Below are positions 49,316 to 58,321 of a stretch of DNA of 64,000 nt, piece by piece. Origin of the DNA: Tropicibacter naphthalenivorans. GTDB lineage: Bacteria > Pseudomonadota > Alphaproteobacteria > Rhodobacterales > Rhodobacteraceae. The notes beneath the pieces are model-generated. The model was given only the letters and a program-made list of their open reading frames with translations. It was not told the DNA's origin and searched no databases. The stretch covers positions 248,001 to 312,000 of the forward strand of contig NZ_FWXX01000003.1 in the NCBI RefSeq assembly GCF_900176475.1, in the 5' to 3' direction. Both the position numbers and the translations under genes were made by a program. Within the stretch, counting starts at the first letter, position 1, and every line of letters begins with the position of its first letter.

Positions 49316-49711
49316 CTCATTTTCGGGCGGCGATTCCATCTTTGGCTGCTTATTTGTCCGCTCAAAGCCCGCCCAAATCCCAGCGTGAATCGCCCAAAAT
49401 TCAGGCGTTTCTGCAAAGCAGCATTTTTTACAGGCCAAAGCGTCGCGCTTTTCTAGAAAACCGTTGCGGCAATCCCAACGGCTTTTTACGTTAAATTTAG
49501 AGACGGTGGGACGACCCACCACACAGCCGCAACGGCGCGGCAATTTCCGTCATTCGCCCCGAACGAGGGCACGCAGCAAAGGCGCTGCTTCGCTGCTCTG
49601 ATCGTCAGAGCAAAGGGAGGCCATGCGCCGTAATGCCTTGCTTTCCAGACAGAAATCGCCGCGGCCCGGTCAGACCTCCGGTTCCGCACCAGCAGATCAC
49701 ACGGAGTCCCC
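49316..49711 (+). promoter_or_regulatory. Structured leader region before nirB
   Basis: This 396-base gap contains a terminator-like hairpin at 49461-49487 (CCGTTG...CAACGG, inner GG/CC pair, then CTTTTT), a perfect hairpin at 49505-49520 (GGTGGG/CCCACC, loop ACGA), GCAGC/GCTGC at 49573-49588, and a perfect hairpin at 49595-49611 (GCTCTGA/TCAGAGC, loop TCG). Nitrate and nitrite assimilation operons are often controlled by leader antitermination through ANTAR proteins. That is a possible reading, not proven here. Confidence 0.45.
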
Positions 49712-52162
49712 ATGACCAAGCAACGTCTTGTCATCATTGGTAACGGTATGGCCCCCGGCCGGATGCTAGAGCACCTGTTCGAGACCAGCACCGACTATGA
49801 CGTCACCATTTTCAACGCCGAACCGCGCGTGAACTACGACCGCATCATGCTGTCGCCGGTTCTGTCGGGCGAAAAAACCTACGAAGACATCATCATCCAT
49901 GGCGATGCCTGGTACGAGGATCACGGCATCACGCTGCATCGCGGCGAAAAGGTGACGCATATTGACCGCGAAGCCAAGACCGTGACCTCCGAAGGCGGGA
50001 TCACCGCGCCCTATGACAAGCTGGTCATCGCCACCGGCTCCAACCCCTTTATCATTCCCTGCCCCGGCCACGATCTGCCGGGCGTGCTGGCCTACCGCGA
50101 TCTGAACGACGTCGACGGGATGCTGGCCGCAGCCGAAAAGGGTGGCCGCGCGGTGGTCATCGGCGGCGGTCTGCTGGGGCTCGAAGCCGCAGCGGGTCTG
50201 AAGATGCGTGGCATGGACGTGACCGTGCTGCACCTGATGCCGACCCTGATGGAACGCCAGCTGGACCCGGCGGCGGGCTACTTGCTGCAAAAGGAACTGG
50301 AAGCGCGCGGCATCGACATCCGCTGCGGTGCGAATACCAAGGCGATCCACGGCAAAGATGCGGTCGAGGCGATCGAACTCGACGACGGCACCATGATCGA
50401 CGCGACGCTGGTCGTCATGGCGGTGGGCATCCGCCCCAACGTCGCCGTCGCCCAAGAGGCCGGCCTGACCGTCAACCGGGGCATCGTGGCCGACGCGTCG
50501 CTGCGCACCTCTGACCCCGACATCTTTACCGTTGGCGAATGCGCCGAGGTCGATGGCCGCGTCTATGGTCTGGTCGCGCCGCTCTACCAGATGGCGCGCG
50601 TGGCCGCTTCGCACCTCTGTGGCACCTGCGACAAGGAATTCATGCACTCGGAAACGCCGACCAAGCTCAAGGTCACCGGCGTTAACCTCTATTCCGTGGG
50701 TGAGTTTGGCGACGGCCCCGGCATGGAAGACGTGGTGCTGCGCGACGCGGCCAAGGGCACCTACCGCCGCGTGATCCTGCGCGACAACAAGGTCATCGGC
50801 GCGGTGCTGTATGGCGATACCGCCGACGGCGCGTGGTACAACGAGATGCTGAAATCCGGTCAGGATGTCAGCGAGATGCGCGAGACGCTGATCTTTGGTC
50901 AGAACTACCAGGGCGGCGGCGCGGTCAATCCGCTGGCGGCAGTGGCGAACCTTGCGGACGACGCCGAGATCTGCGGCTGCAACGGCATCTGCAAGGGCGA
51001 CATCGTGAACGCCATCACCGCTAAGGGTTTGACTTCGCTCGGAGACGTCCGCGCCCACACCAAGGCCAGCGCCTCTTGCGGGACCTGCACGGGGCTGGTG
51101 GAAAACCTCATGGCGCTGACGCTGGGCGATGCCATGTCCAAGGCGCCCGAAGGCATGTGCGGCTGCACCACGCTGGGCCACGGCGACGTGCGCCGCCTGA
51201 TCAAGGCGAAGGGTCTGAAATCCATCCCCGCCATCATGCAAGAGCTGGAGTGGACCACCGCCGAGGGCTGCGCCAAGTGCCGCCCCGCGCTGAACTACTA
51301 CCTCGTGGCGGACTGGCCGGGCGAGTACAAGGACGACCAGCAGAGCCGTTTCATTAACGAACGCGTGCACGCCAACATCCAAAAAGACGGCACCTACAGC
51401 GTCGTCCCGCGCATGTTTGGCGGCATGACAACCCCCGATGAGCTGCGCGCCATCGCCGACGTGGCGGACAAATACGACATTCCCAGCGTCAAGGTGACCG
51501 GCGGCCAGCGCATCGACCTGCTGGGCGTCAAAAAAGAAGACCTCATCCCCGTTTGGGCAGACCTGAACAAGGCGGGCATGATCTCTGGCGCGGCCTACTC
51601 CAAGGGTCTGCGGACCGTCAAAACCTGCGTCGGGACGGACTGGTGCCGCTTTGGCACGCAGGATTCGACCGGGCTTGGGATCAAACTGGAAAAATACCTC
51701 TGGGGCTCTTGGGCACCTGCGAAACTCAAGCTTGCCGTCACCGGCTGCCCGCGCAACTGCGCCGAGGCGACCTGCAAGGACATCGGCGTGATCTGCGTCG
51801 ATAGCGGTTACGAAATCGTCTACGGCGGCGCGGCGGGCCTGCACATCCAGGGCACCACGATGCTAGGCAAGGTCGCCACCGAAGAAGAGGTCATCGAGAC
51901 CATCGGCGCGCTGACCCAGTACTACCGCGAGACGGGCTTCTACCTTGAACGGATCTACAAGTGGGCGGACCGGATTGGCTACGACCACATCCGCGACGTG
52001 ATCTTTGACGATCTGGACGCGCGCAAAGCCTTTGCCGACCGCTTTGCCTATTCGCAGACCTTCGCGCAGATCGACCCCTGGGCCGAGCGTGTCGCAGGCG
52101 CAGAATCCCATGAATTCAAACCGATGGCTGTCCTCGACGCCGCATTGGAGGCCGCAGAATGA
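49712..52162 (+). CDS. nirB: Assimilatory nitrite reductase [NAD(P)H], large subunit NirB
   Basis: 816 residues. The N-terminal FAD/NAD domain (NAD motif GGGLLGLEAAAGLKM near 150) is followed by two BFD-like [2Fe-2S] segments (CGCNGICKGDIVNAIT near 420; CGCTTLGHGDVRRL near 483). The siroheme domain has its four cluster cysteines in TCVGTDWCRFGTQ (about 638) and TGCPRNCAEATC (about 677). It reduces nitrite to ammonium in the cytoplasm with six electrons from NAD(P)H. The stop overlaps nirD by four bases. Confidence 0.96.
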   Translation: MTKQRLVIIGNGMAPGRMLEHLFETSTDYDVTIFNAEPRVNYDRIMLSPVLSGEKTYEDIIIHGDAWYEDHGITLHRGEKVTHIDREAKTVTSEGGITAPYDKLVIATGSNPFIIPCPGHDLPGVLAYRDLNDVDGMLAAAEKGGRAVVIGGGLLGLEAAAGLKMRGMDVTVLHLMPTLMERQLDPAAGYLLQKELEARGIDIRCGANTKAIHGKDAVEAIELDDGTMIDATLVVMAVGIRPNVAVAQEAGLTVNRGIVADASLRTSDPDIFTVGECAEVDGRVYGLVAPLYQMARVAASHLCGTCDKEFMHSETPTKLKVTGVNLYSVGEFGDGPGMEDVVLRDAAKGTYRRVILRDNKVIGAVLYGDTADGAWYNEMLKSGQDVSEMRETLIFGQNYQGGGAVNPLAAVANLADDAEICGCNGICKGDIVNAITAKGLTSLGDVRAHTKASASCGTCTGLVENLMALTLGDAMSKAPEGMCGCTTLGHGDVRRLIKAKGLKSIPAIMQELEWTTAEGCAKCRPALNYYLVADWPGEYKDDQQSRFINERVHANIQKDGTYSVVPRMFGGMTTPDELRAIADVADKYDIPSVKVTGGQRIDLLGVKKEDLIPVWADLNKAGMISGAAYSKGLRTVKTCVGTDWCRFGTQDSTGLGIKLEKYLWGSWAPAKLKLAVTGCPRNCAEATCKDIGVICVDSGYEIVYGGAAGLHIQGTTMLGKVATEEEVIETIGALTQYYRETGFYLERIYKWADRIGYDHIRDVIFDDLDARKAFADRFAYSQTFAQIDPWAERVAGAESHEFKPMAVLDAALEAAE

Positions 52163-52497
52163 ACGTTGCATTGGCTGAAACCGACCTGACCTGGCGCCAC
52201 GTTGGCACCATCGACGACATCCCCCGCCAAGGCGCGCGCTGCGTCAAGAACGCCGAGATGACCATCGCGGTGTTCCGCACCAGCGACGACCGCGTTTTCG
52301 CGCTGGAAGACAAGTGCCCCCACAAGGCTGGCCCGCTGTCCAACGGCATCGTGCACGGTGGCTGCGTCACCTGCCCGCTGCACAACTGGGTGATCTCGCT
52401 CGAAGATGGCACCGCCCAGGGCGCCGACGAGGGGGCCACCGCCTCTTTCCCGGTCCGTCTTGAGGGCCGCGACATCTACCTCAATCTCTCGGCCTGA
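52159..52497 (+). CDS. nirD: Nitrite reductase small subunit NirD
   Basis: 112 residues with a Rieske-type fold. All four [2Fe-2S] ligands are present: CPHKAG and CPLHNW (C-x-H and C-x2-H); in the E. coli protein they are missing, so here a cluster can bind. It partners NirB. It is coupled to nirB by an ATGA overlap. Confidence 0.93.
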   Translation: MNVALAETDLTWRHVGTIDDIPRQGARCVKNAEMTIAVFRTSDDRVFALEDKCPHKAGPLSNGIVHGGCVTCPLHNWVISLEDGTAQGADEGATASFPVRLEGRDIYLNLSA

Positions 52498-52533
52498 TCG
52501 GCTAAAATCTCCCTACGAAAGGACCAAAAGACA

Positions 52534-53379
52534 ATGTCTTATATCCAACCAAAGGAATTTGCGGCCAAGATGGTCGACGCCGGAGAATCCAAGATTTTCA
52601 TGGCAACCAAAGACACCCTGATCCGCTCTTATATGGCGGGGGCGATCCTCGCGCTGGCAGCGGCCTTTGCGGTGACCATCGCGGTGCAGACCGGCAACTT
52701 CCTCGTGGCGTCGCTGCTGTTCCCCGTTGGCTTCTGCACGCTGTACCTGCTGGGTTTTGACCTGCTGACGGGTGTGTTCACGCTGGCCCCGCTGGCGGTG
52801 ATCGCCAAGCGCCCCGGCTGCACGTGGAAAGGCGTTTTCCGCAACTGGGGTCTGGTGTTCTGCGGCAACTTTGCCGGTGCCATGACCACGGCTGTGCTGA
52901 TGGCGATCATCTTTACCATGGGCTTTAGCCAGGAACCCAACGCTGTCGGCCAAAAGATCGGCACCATCGGCGAGGCGCGGACCTTGGGCTATGCGGCCGC
53001 TGGCGGCGCAGGCCTGCTGACCGTGTTCGTCCGTGCGATCCTGTGCAACTGGATGGTGTCCACCGGCGTCGTCGCCGCGATGATGTCGAACAGCGTCTCG
53101 GGCAAGATCATGGCCATGTGGATGCCGATCATCGTCTTCTTCTACCTCGGGTTTGAGCACTCGATCGTCAACATGTTCCTGTTCCCCTCGGGTATCATGC
53201 TGGGCGGTGAGTTCACCTGGTTCGACTACCTCGCCTACAACGAAATCCCGGTGGTTCTGGGCAACCTCGTGGGCGGTCTGACCTTTGTCGGCGCGATGAT
53301 CTACGCCACGCACTTCCGCGAAAGCCCCAAGCGCAACGCAGAGCGCAACGACGACACCTCGGCGATGCCGGCGGAATAA
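52534..53379 (+). CDS. Formate/nitrite transporter (FNT) family channel
   Basis: 281 residues with about six membrane segments. FNT landmarks are GFDLLTGVFTLAPLA, FCGNFAGAMTTAVLMA and the signature FEHSIVNMFLFPSGIM with a conserved central histidine. The longer loop between segments is normal. Next to nirBD its cargo is most likely nitrite, as in NirC. AAAGGA lies before the ATG at 52534. It ends with a strong terminator. Formate or another small anion cannot be excluded. Confidence 0.92.
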   Translation: MSYIQPKEFAAKMVDAGESKIFMATKDTLIRSYMAGAILALAAAFAVTIAVQTGNFLVASLLFPVGFCTLYLLGFDLLTGVFTLAPLAVIAKRPGCTWKGVFRNWGLVFCGNFAGAMTTAVLMAIIFTMGFSQEPNAVGQKIGTIGEARTLGYAAAGGAGLLTVFVRAILCNWMVSTGVVAAMMSNSVSGKIMAMWMPIIVFFYLGFEHSIVNMFLFPSGIMLGGEFTWFDYLAYNEIPVVLGNLVGGLTFVGAMIYATHFRESPKRNAERNDDTSAMPAE

Positions 53380-53391
53380 ATCGCTCCCTCT

Positions 53392-53428
53392 CCGGTCCCG
53401 CTCCTCACGGCGGGGCCGGTTTTTTTCT
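53392..53428 (+). terminator. Strong terminator between the FNT gene and the kinase gene
   Basis: A 10-base-pair stem (CCGGTCCCGC/GCGGGGCCGG, one G-U) with an 8-base loop is followed by seven T, then CTTTT. Its end lies only 16 bases before the kinase ATG, leaving no room for a promoter in between. Confidence 0.95.
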
Positions 53429-53443
53429 TTTGGGATCAGCCCG

Positions 53444-55156
53444 ATGCCCCGCGATACTGGTGATCAAGCGCAGTTGACCGTGTCCATCGGGGCCTATAGC
53501 GCCGCAGGGCGCAAGCCGTTGAACCAAGATTTTCACGGCGCGCTGATTCCCGGCGGTGAGGCCCTGACCCACAAAGGGATCGTGCTGGCGGTGGCCGATG
53601 GCATCAGCTCCAGCGCCACCAGCCGCGAGGCCGCAGAGACCAGCGTCAAGGCGCTGCTGACCGATTACTACGCCACCTCCGACGCCTGGACCGTGCGCAA
53701 TGCCGCGACACAGGTGATCCGCGCCACAAACGCTTGGCTGCACGGGCAGAACCGTTCGGTAACAGACATTAACGCAGGCCGCGTCTGTACCCTGTCCGCG
53801 CTGATCCTCAAGGGGCGCACGGGGCACGTCCTGCACGTCGGTGACAGCCGAGTGGCGCGTCTGACGGGCGACAGCCTTGAGCCGCTGACCCTTGATCACC
53901 GTGTGACCCTGTCCGCCACCGAAAGCTATCTGGGCCGCGGCATGGGGATAGAGCCGCATCTGGACGTGGATTATCGCAAGGTCGATCTGCGCCCCGGCGA
54001 TGTGTTCCTGCTGACCACCGACGGCGTGCATGATTTCATCGACACCGCCACCGTCCGCGCCGCCTTGCTGGCGCCCGATCTGGATGCCGCCGCGCAGCAG
54101 ATCGCCGAGCACGCTTTGGCCATTGGCTCTGACGACAACCTGACCGTTCAGATCGTGCGGATCGAGGCTTTGCCCGACAGTGGCGATGCGCTGGCCGAGC
54201 TGGACAGCCTGCCCTTGCCGCCGCTGCCGAACGCCGGGGATATGCTGGATGACTACCGAATTATCCGCCCCATTCACGCCAGCGCCCGCAGCCACGTTTA
54301 CCTTGCTGCCGGGCCGGATGGGACGCAAGTCGCTCTCAAAATTCCGGCAAGCGAGACAGCCGAGGACGGCACTTACCTCAAGCGCTTTATGCTGGAGGAG
54401 TGGATCGCGCGGCGGGTCAAATCCCCGCATGTGGTGAAAGTCCCCCCCCAGCGCGCGCGGACCTCGCTATATATTGTGTCGGAATACGTGCAGGGCGTGA
54501 CCCTGCGGGAATGGATGGCCGACCACCCCGGCGCGCCTCTGACCGAGGTGCGCGGGATCATCGACCAGATCGCCATGGGCCTGCGCGCGCTGCATCGGCG
54601 CGAGATGATTCACCAAGATCTCCGCCCCGAGAACGTCATGATCGACGCCGATGGCACCGCCAAGATCATCGACCTTGGCTCTGTCGCCGTGGCCGGTGTC
54701 GAAGAGGCCGCGCCGGGGCTGCTGGGGCAAATGCCCGGCACGTATCAGTACACGGCGCCCGAGTACCTGACCGGCGACGCGGCGTCTTGGCGGTCGGACC
54801 AATACGCGCTGGCCTGCATCGCCTATGAAATGCTGACGGGGCGTCTGCCCTATGGCACCCGCGTGGCGCAGATCACCTCGCGCCGGGATGCCGCGCGCCT
54901 GACCTACACGCCCGCCCATGACGAAACCAACGCCGTCCCGCTGTGGGTCGATGCCGCGCTGAAACGTGCGCTGCACCCCGATCCGCTGCGCCGCTACAAC
55001 GCGCTGTCCGAGTTCCAATCCGACCTGCACTTGCCCGGTGCGCAAGCCCTGCGGCCCGTGCCGCTTATGGCGCGGAGCCCGCTTCGGTTCTGGCAAAGCC
55101 TGTCCGCCGCGCTGGCGCTGCTTTGCCTTTTTCTCATCCTTCAACTGGCCACCTAA
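53444..55156 (+). CDS. Bifunctional PP2C phosphatase - Ser/Thr protein kinase, tail-anchored
   Basis: 570 residues. The first 240 are a PP2C-type phosphatase (LAVADGISSSATSREAAETS, HVGDSRVARLTGD, DVFLLTTDGVHDF, SDDNLTVQIVRI). Residues about 265-520 are a protein kinase with the lysine in QVALKIPAS (near 298), the catalytic loop HQDLRPENVMI (near 390) and DLG replacing DFG. One membrane segment ends the chain (ALALLCLFLILQLAT), so the enzyme would face the cytoplasm. Its target is unknown; position suggests control of nitrite or cyanate uptake. Confidence 0.92.
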   Translation: MPRDTGDQAQLTVSIGAYSAAGRKPLNQDFHGALIPGGEALTHKGIVLAVADGISSSATSREAAETSVKALLTDYYATSDAWTVRNAATQVIRATNAWLHGQNRSVTDINAGRVCTLSALILKGRTGHVLHVGDSRVARLTGDSLEPLTLDHRVTLSATESYLGRGMGIEPHLDVDYRKVDLRPGDVFLLTTDGVHDFIDTATVRAALLAPDLDAAAQQIAEHALAIGSDDNLTVQIVRIEALPDSGDALAELDSLPLPPLPNAGDMLDDYRIIRPIHASARSHVYLAAGPDGTQVALKIPASETAEDGTYLKRFMLEEWIARRVKSPHVVKVPPQRARTSLYIVSEYVQGVTLREWMADHPGAPLTEVRGIIDQIAMGLRALHRREMIHQDLRPENVMIDADGTAKIIDLGSVAVAGVEEAAPGLLGQMPGTYQYTAPEYLTGDAASWRSDQYALACIAYEMLTGRLPYGTRVAQITSRRDAARLTYTPAHDETNAVPLWVDAALKRALHPDPLRRYNALSEFQSDLHLPGAQALRPVPLMARSPLRFWQSLSAALALLCLFLILQLAT

Positions 55157-55170
55157 CAGGGAGCAAGACC

Positions 55171-55638
55171 ATGAAAGACACCATTATATCAGAGCTTTAC
55201 ACCAAGGAAGACGCCACCGCCGCGATCCTCGTCGCGAAAAAGCAGATGGGTCTGAAATGGGAAGAAATCGCCGAAAAGATCGGCATGAACCCGGTCTGGA
55301 CGCACAGCGCCTGTATGGGGATGAACGCCTTTCCGCAGGACAAGGCAGAGGCGATTGCCACGCTGCTGGATCTGCCCGCCGACACGGTGGACGCGCTGAC
55401 CGAAAGCCCGACCAAGATCTGGTCGCAGACCGTGCCCACCGACCCGTGCATCTATCGTTTCTACGAGATCGTCGGCGTCTATGGCCCGACGCTCAAGGCG
55501 CTGATCCACGAAGAATTCGGCGACGGCATCATGTCGGCCATCGACTTTGATATGTCCGTCACCCGCGTGCCGGACGAAAAGGGCGACCGGGTCAAGGTCG
55601 AGATGTCCGGCAAATACTTGTCCTACAACGCTTGGTAA
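55171..55638 (+). CDS. cynS: Cyanate hydratase (cyanase) CynS
   Basis: 155 residues from the ATG at 55171 (AGGGAG upstream), near the 156 typical for the family. The N-terminal helical region resembles an HTH (KWEEIAEKIGMNPVW), and the C-terminal catalytic part PCIYRFYEIVGVYGPTLKAL plus HEEFGDGIMSAIDF holds the Arg, Glu and Ser of the active site. It decomposes cyanate with bicarbonate to ammonium and CO2. It follows the kinase after 14 bases, presumably in one transcript. Confidence 0.96.
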   Translation: MKDTIISELYTKEDATAAILVAKKQMGLKWEEIAEKIGMNPVWTHSACMGMNAFPQDKAEAIATLLDLPADTVDALTESPTKIWSQTVPTDPCIYRFYEIVGVYGPTLKALIHEEFGDGIMSAIDFDMSVTRVPDEKGDRVKVEMSGKYLSYNAW

Positions 55639-55652
55639 GCGTTAACGATCGG

Positions 55653-55671
55653 CGGGGGCGGTAAACCCCCG
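55653..55671 (+). terminator. Hairpin after cynS
   Basis: A 6-base-pair stem (CGGGGG/CCCCCG) with a 7-base loop lies 14 bases after the cynS stop, followed by TTCATTCAA; a modest terminator. Confidence 0.5.
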
Positions 55672-55685
55672 TTCATTCAAGTAAA

Positions 55686-55808
55686 TTAAAGCTCGTAAAG
55701 CTTGGGCGGCTCGCCCCGAACCCACCGCATTGCCTGACGCAGTGCGGTGTTTTCGCTGCGGCCAAACATGCAGGCCAGCACAAAGCGTAGCGGATCAATC
55801 TGAGTCAT
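55686..55808 (-). CDS. Possible 40-residue protein, unknown
   Basis: A 40-codon frame beginning MTQIDPLRFVLACMFGRSEN and ending GEPPKLYEL is preceded by GGGGGATGGAAAG, a good ribosome site. It has natural-looking composition and is not overlapped by any other gene. The region 55809-55962 between it and the tRNA holds nothing recognisable. It may be a real small protein, but no relative is recalled. Confidence 0.45.
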   Translation of the reverse strand: MTQIDPLRFVLACMFGRSENTALRQAMRWVRGEPPKLYEL

Positions 55809-55962
55809 CTTTCCATCCCCCAATGGTTCGAATCAGTCCCACTGAAACATGAAACCTGACTACGCCGGGCTTGTCTCTGATTTATGACAGATCGGGGGGA
55901 AACCACGGGCCGATCGGCAGGCTTTCGCCGTGCTGATTTGGTAGATGCCGCTGTAAGGTAAT

Positions 55963-56039
55963 TGGTCGGGCTGAGAGGATTCGAACCTCCGACCCCCTGC
56001 TCCCGAAGCAGGTGCGCTACCAGGCTGCGCTACAGCCCG
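55963..56039 (-). tRNA. tRNA-Pro (anticodon CGG)
   Basis: On the minus strand the acceptor stem is CGGGCTG/CAGCCCG with discriminator A and an encoded CCA. The D arm is GCGCAGCCTGGTAGCGC, the anticodon stem is CCTGC/GCAGG with loop TTCGGGA, and the T arm contains GGTTCGAATCC. The 77 bases fold as a complete cloverleaf. The anticodon reads CGG (codon CCG). Confidence 0.97.
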
Positions 56040-56083
56040 ACCGTGAGGCGCGGATTACAAGCTCTGCGCGGCAATGGCAAGGC

Positions 56084-57031
56084 TCATTTCACCGCTTTTC
56101 GCGATCTTAGGAAGGGAGAGATGCGAAAACTTGCGCCATACCCCCGCGAACGGGTCCGCAGGACCGGCGTTTGCGAATCCCCCTTCGCGCTTTCGCGGGA
56201 CACGATATAGACGCCAGAGCCGATGATGATCGCCGACCCAATCAAGGTAAACGTGTCCACCGTCTCGTTAAACAAAAAGAACCCATAGGCCGAGGCCCAG
56301 ATGATCTGGCTGTACTGCATGGGGGCGACGATGGCGGCCTCGCCCGCTTTGTACGCCATGATCAAGAACAGCCCGGCAATGAAACCCAGCAAGGAAATCA
56401 AAGCCGTACCACCCAGATGCGGCAGCGGCATGGGCTTGTAGACGGTCAGCATCAGCGCGCCAACCACGACAAAGTTCGCCGCCATCGGATACAGCAGCAA
56501 CACGACAGAGCGTTCTTCGCGCCCCACTTTGCGCACGATGATCGAGGCGACCGCGCCGAACACCGCAGAGCCCATGGCCGCCAGATGCCCCATGGACAGC
56601 TCGGTCGAGCCGGGCCGCAGCACCACCAGAACCCCCAGCAGACCAACGCCCACGGCAACAAGACGCCGCCAGCCGACCTTTTCCCCGAGCAATGGGATCG
56701 AAATCAGCGTGATCAGCAAGGGCGAGGCAAAGAGAATCGCATAGGTCTGTGCCAGCGGCAGCACCGAAAAGGCATAGAACGCGCACATCCCGTTCAGCAT
56801 CGCGCAGGTGGTGCGGATTGCCGTCCACCACGGATGCACGGGCCGCAAATTGCCGTGAGTCGTGTCGTTCATCAGCATAAAGCTGACCAACGGGAAGGAC
56901 ATCAGCGTCGAGAAAAAGATCACCTGAAACGGTGAATAGGTGCCCCCAAGGAACTTGATGACCACGTCATGCGTGGCGAAAATACCAAAGGCGATAAGCG
57001 CATAGATCGCGCCTTGTGCGTTCGAAGACAT
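56084..57031 (-). CDS. EamA/DMT-family transporter
   Basis: 315 residues in two EamA repeats with about ten hydrophobic segments (LIAFGIFATHDVVIKFLGGT; YAILFASPLLITLISIPLLG; YSQIIWASAYGFFLFNETVD). The family exports metabolites or drugs in the inner membrane; the substrate cannot be read. It ends 45 bases from the tRNA-Pro gene. No operon partner is visible. Confidence 0.88.
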   Translation of the reverse strand: MSSNAQGAIYALIAFGIFATHDVVIKFLGGTYSPFQVIFFSTLMSFPLVSFMLMNDTTHGNLRPVHPWWTAIRTTCAMLNGMCAFYAFSVLPLAQTYAILFASPLLITLISIPLLGEKVGWRRLVAVGVGLLGVLVVLRPGSTELSMGHLAAMGSAVFGAVASIIVRKVGREERSVVLLLYPMAANFVVVGALMLTVYKPMPLPHLGGTALISLLGFIAGLFLIMAYKAGEAAIVAPMQYSQIIWASAYGFFLFNETVDTFTLIGSAIIIGSGVYIVSRESAKGDSQTPVLRTRSRGYGASFRISPFLRSRKAVK

Positions 57032-57157
57032 GGGGGAAGCCTGTTTTTGCGTGCTAACCCGACGCTAGCAACAGGCCGCGCCGGGATGCAAGGCGCTTAA
57101 ACGCAAATGCGCCCCGACCACCGGGCCGAGGCGCACATCTCCGCGAGAAGCGGGAAT

Positions 57158-58261
57158 TTACAGCGAGGCGTCCAGCGCCGCGACGATGGCATCACCCATC
57201 TCAGAGGTGGACACGGGCTGTTTGCCCTCTTCGCCCAGCAGGTCGGCGGTGCGATAGCCGTCGGCCAGAACCTTTTCGATGGCTTGCTCGAGGCGAGTCG
57301 CTTCGTCGCCCTGATCGAACGAGTACCGCAGCGCCATGGCAAAGCTCAGCACACAAGCGATCGGGTTCGCCTTGCCCTGGCCCGCGATGTCGGGGGCAGA
57401 GCCGTGCACGGGCTCGTACAGCGCCTTGGGGCGACCGTTCGCCATGGGCGCGCCCAGCGACGCGGACGGCAGCATACCCAGAGAGCCGGTCAGCATCGCG
57501 GCGGCGTCGGACAAGAGGTCACCGAACAGGTTGTCGGTCACGATCACGTCGAACTGCTTGGGCCAGCGGCACAGCTGCATCGCGCCGGCGTCGGCGTACA
57601 TGTGCGACAGCTCGACCTCCGGGTAGTCCTTGGCCACCTCGGTCACGACTTCGCGCCACAGGACGCCGGATTCCATGACGTTGGCCTTTTCCATCGAGCA
57701 CAGTTTCTTGTCGCGGCGCATCGCCAGTTCAAACGCGCTGCGCGCCACGCGGTCGATTTCCGACTCGGTGTAACGCTGGGTGTTGATGCCCACACGCTCG
57801 TTGCCCTCTTCGATGATGCCGCGCGGCTCGCCAAAGTAGATGCCCGAGGTCAGCTCGCGCACGATCATGATGTCCAGACCGGCGACAACGTCCTTTTTCA
57901 ACGACGAGAAATCCGCCAGCGCGTCAAAGCACTGGGCCGGGCGCAGGTTGGCGTACAAGTCCATTTCCTTGCGCAGGCGCAGCAGGCCGCGCTCGGGCTT
58001 AACGCTAAAATCAAGGGTGTCGTACTTGGGGCCACCGACGGCGCCCAGCAGAACCGCGTCGACTTCTTGCGCCTTGGCCATGGTGTCGTCGTGCAGCGGC
58101 GTGCCGTGCTTGTCATAGGCGCAACCGCCCACGAGATCCTCGCTCACGTCGAATTTCAGGTCGCGCTTGGCACCGAACCAGTCGATGACCTTGCGGACTT
58201 CGGTCATGACTTCGGGGCCGATGCCGTCACCGGCCAGGATAAGGAGCGAGGGATTGGTCAT
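57158..58261 (-). CDS. leuB: 3-isopropylmalate dehydrogenase LeuB
   Basis: 367 residues from the ATG at 58261, preceded by AAGGA; an upstream ATG at 58285 lacks a site. The isocitrate-dehydrogenase-like fold starts [20 protein letters not shown], with [15 protein letters not shown] for substrate contact and the dehydrogenase signature around [20 protein letters not shown]. It oxidises 3-isopropylmalate in leucine synthesis. leuC and leuD lie about 4 kb further on the same strand, so the leu genes are split. Confidence 0.96.
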   Translation of the reverse strand: MTNPSLLILAGDGIGPEVMTEVRKVIDWFGAKRDLKFDVSEDLVGGCAYDKHGTPLHDDTMAKAQEVDAVLLGAVGGPKYDTLDFSVKPERGLLRLRKEMDLYANLRPAQCFDALADFSSLKKDVVAGLDIMIVRELTSGIYFGEPRGIIEEGNERVGINTQRYTESEIDRVARSAFELAMRRDKKLCSMEKANVMESGVLWREVVTEVAKDYPEVELSHMYADAGAMQLCRWPKQFDVIVTDNLFGDLLSDAAAMLTGSLGMLPSASLGAPMANGRPKALYEPVHGSAPDIAGQGKANPIACVLSFAMALRYSFDQGDEATRLEQAIEKVLADGYRTADLLGEEGKQPVSTSEMGDAIVAALDASL

Positions 58262-58321
58262 TTCGGGCAGTCCTTCAGGTTTCATGGATTGCCGCTCGGG
58301 TAGCCTCTGGGGGGCGTAAGG

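Noticed and set aside
49766-51844. 692-codon minus-strand frame opposite nirB
   Set aside because: Same reason: a shadow of a GC-rich gene with clear family motifs on the plus strand.
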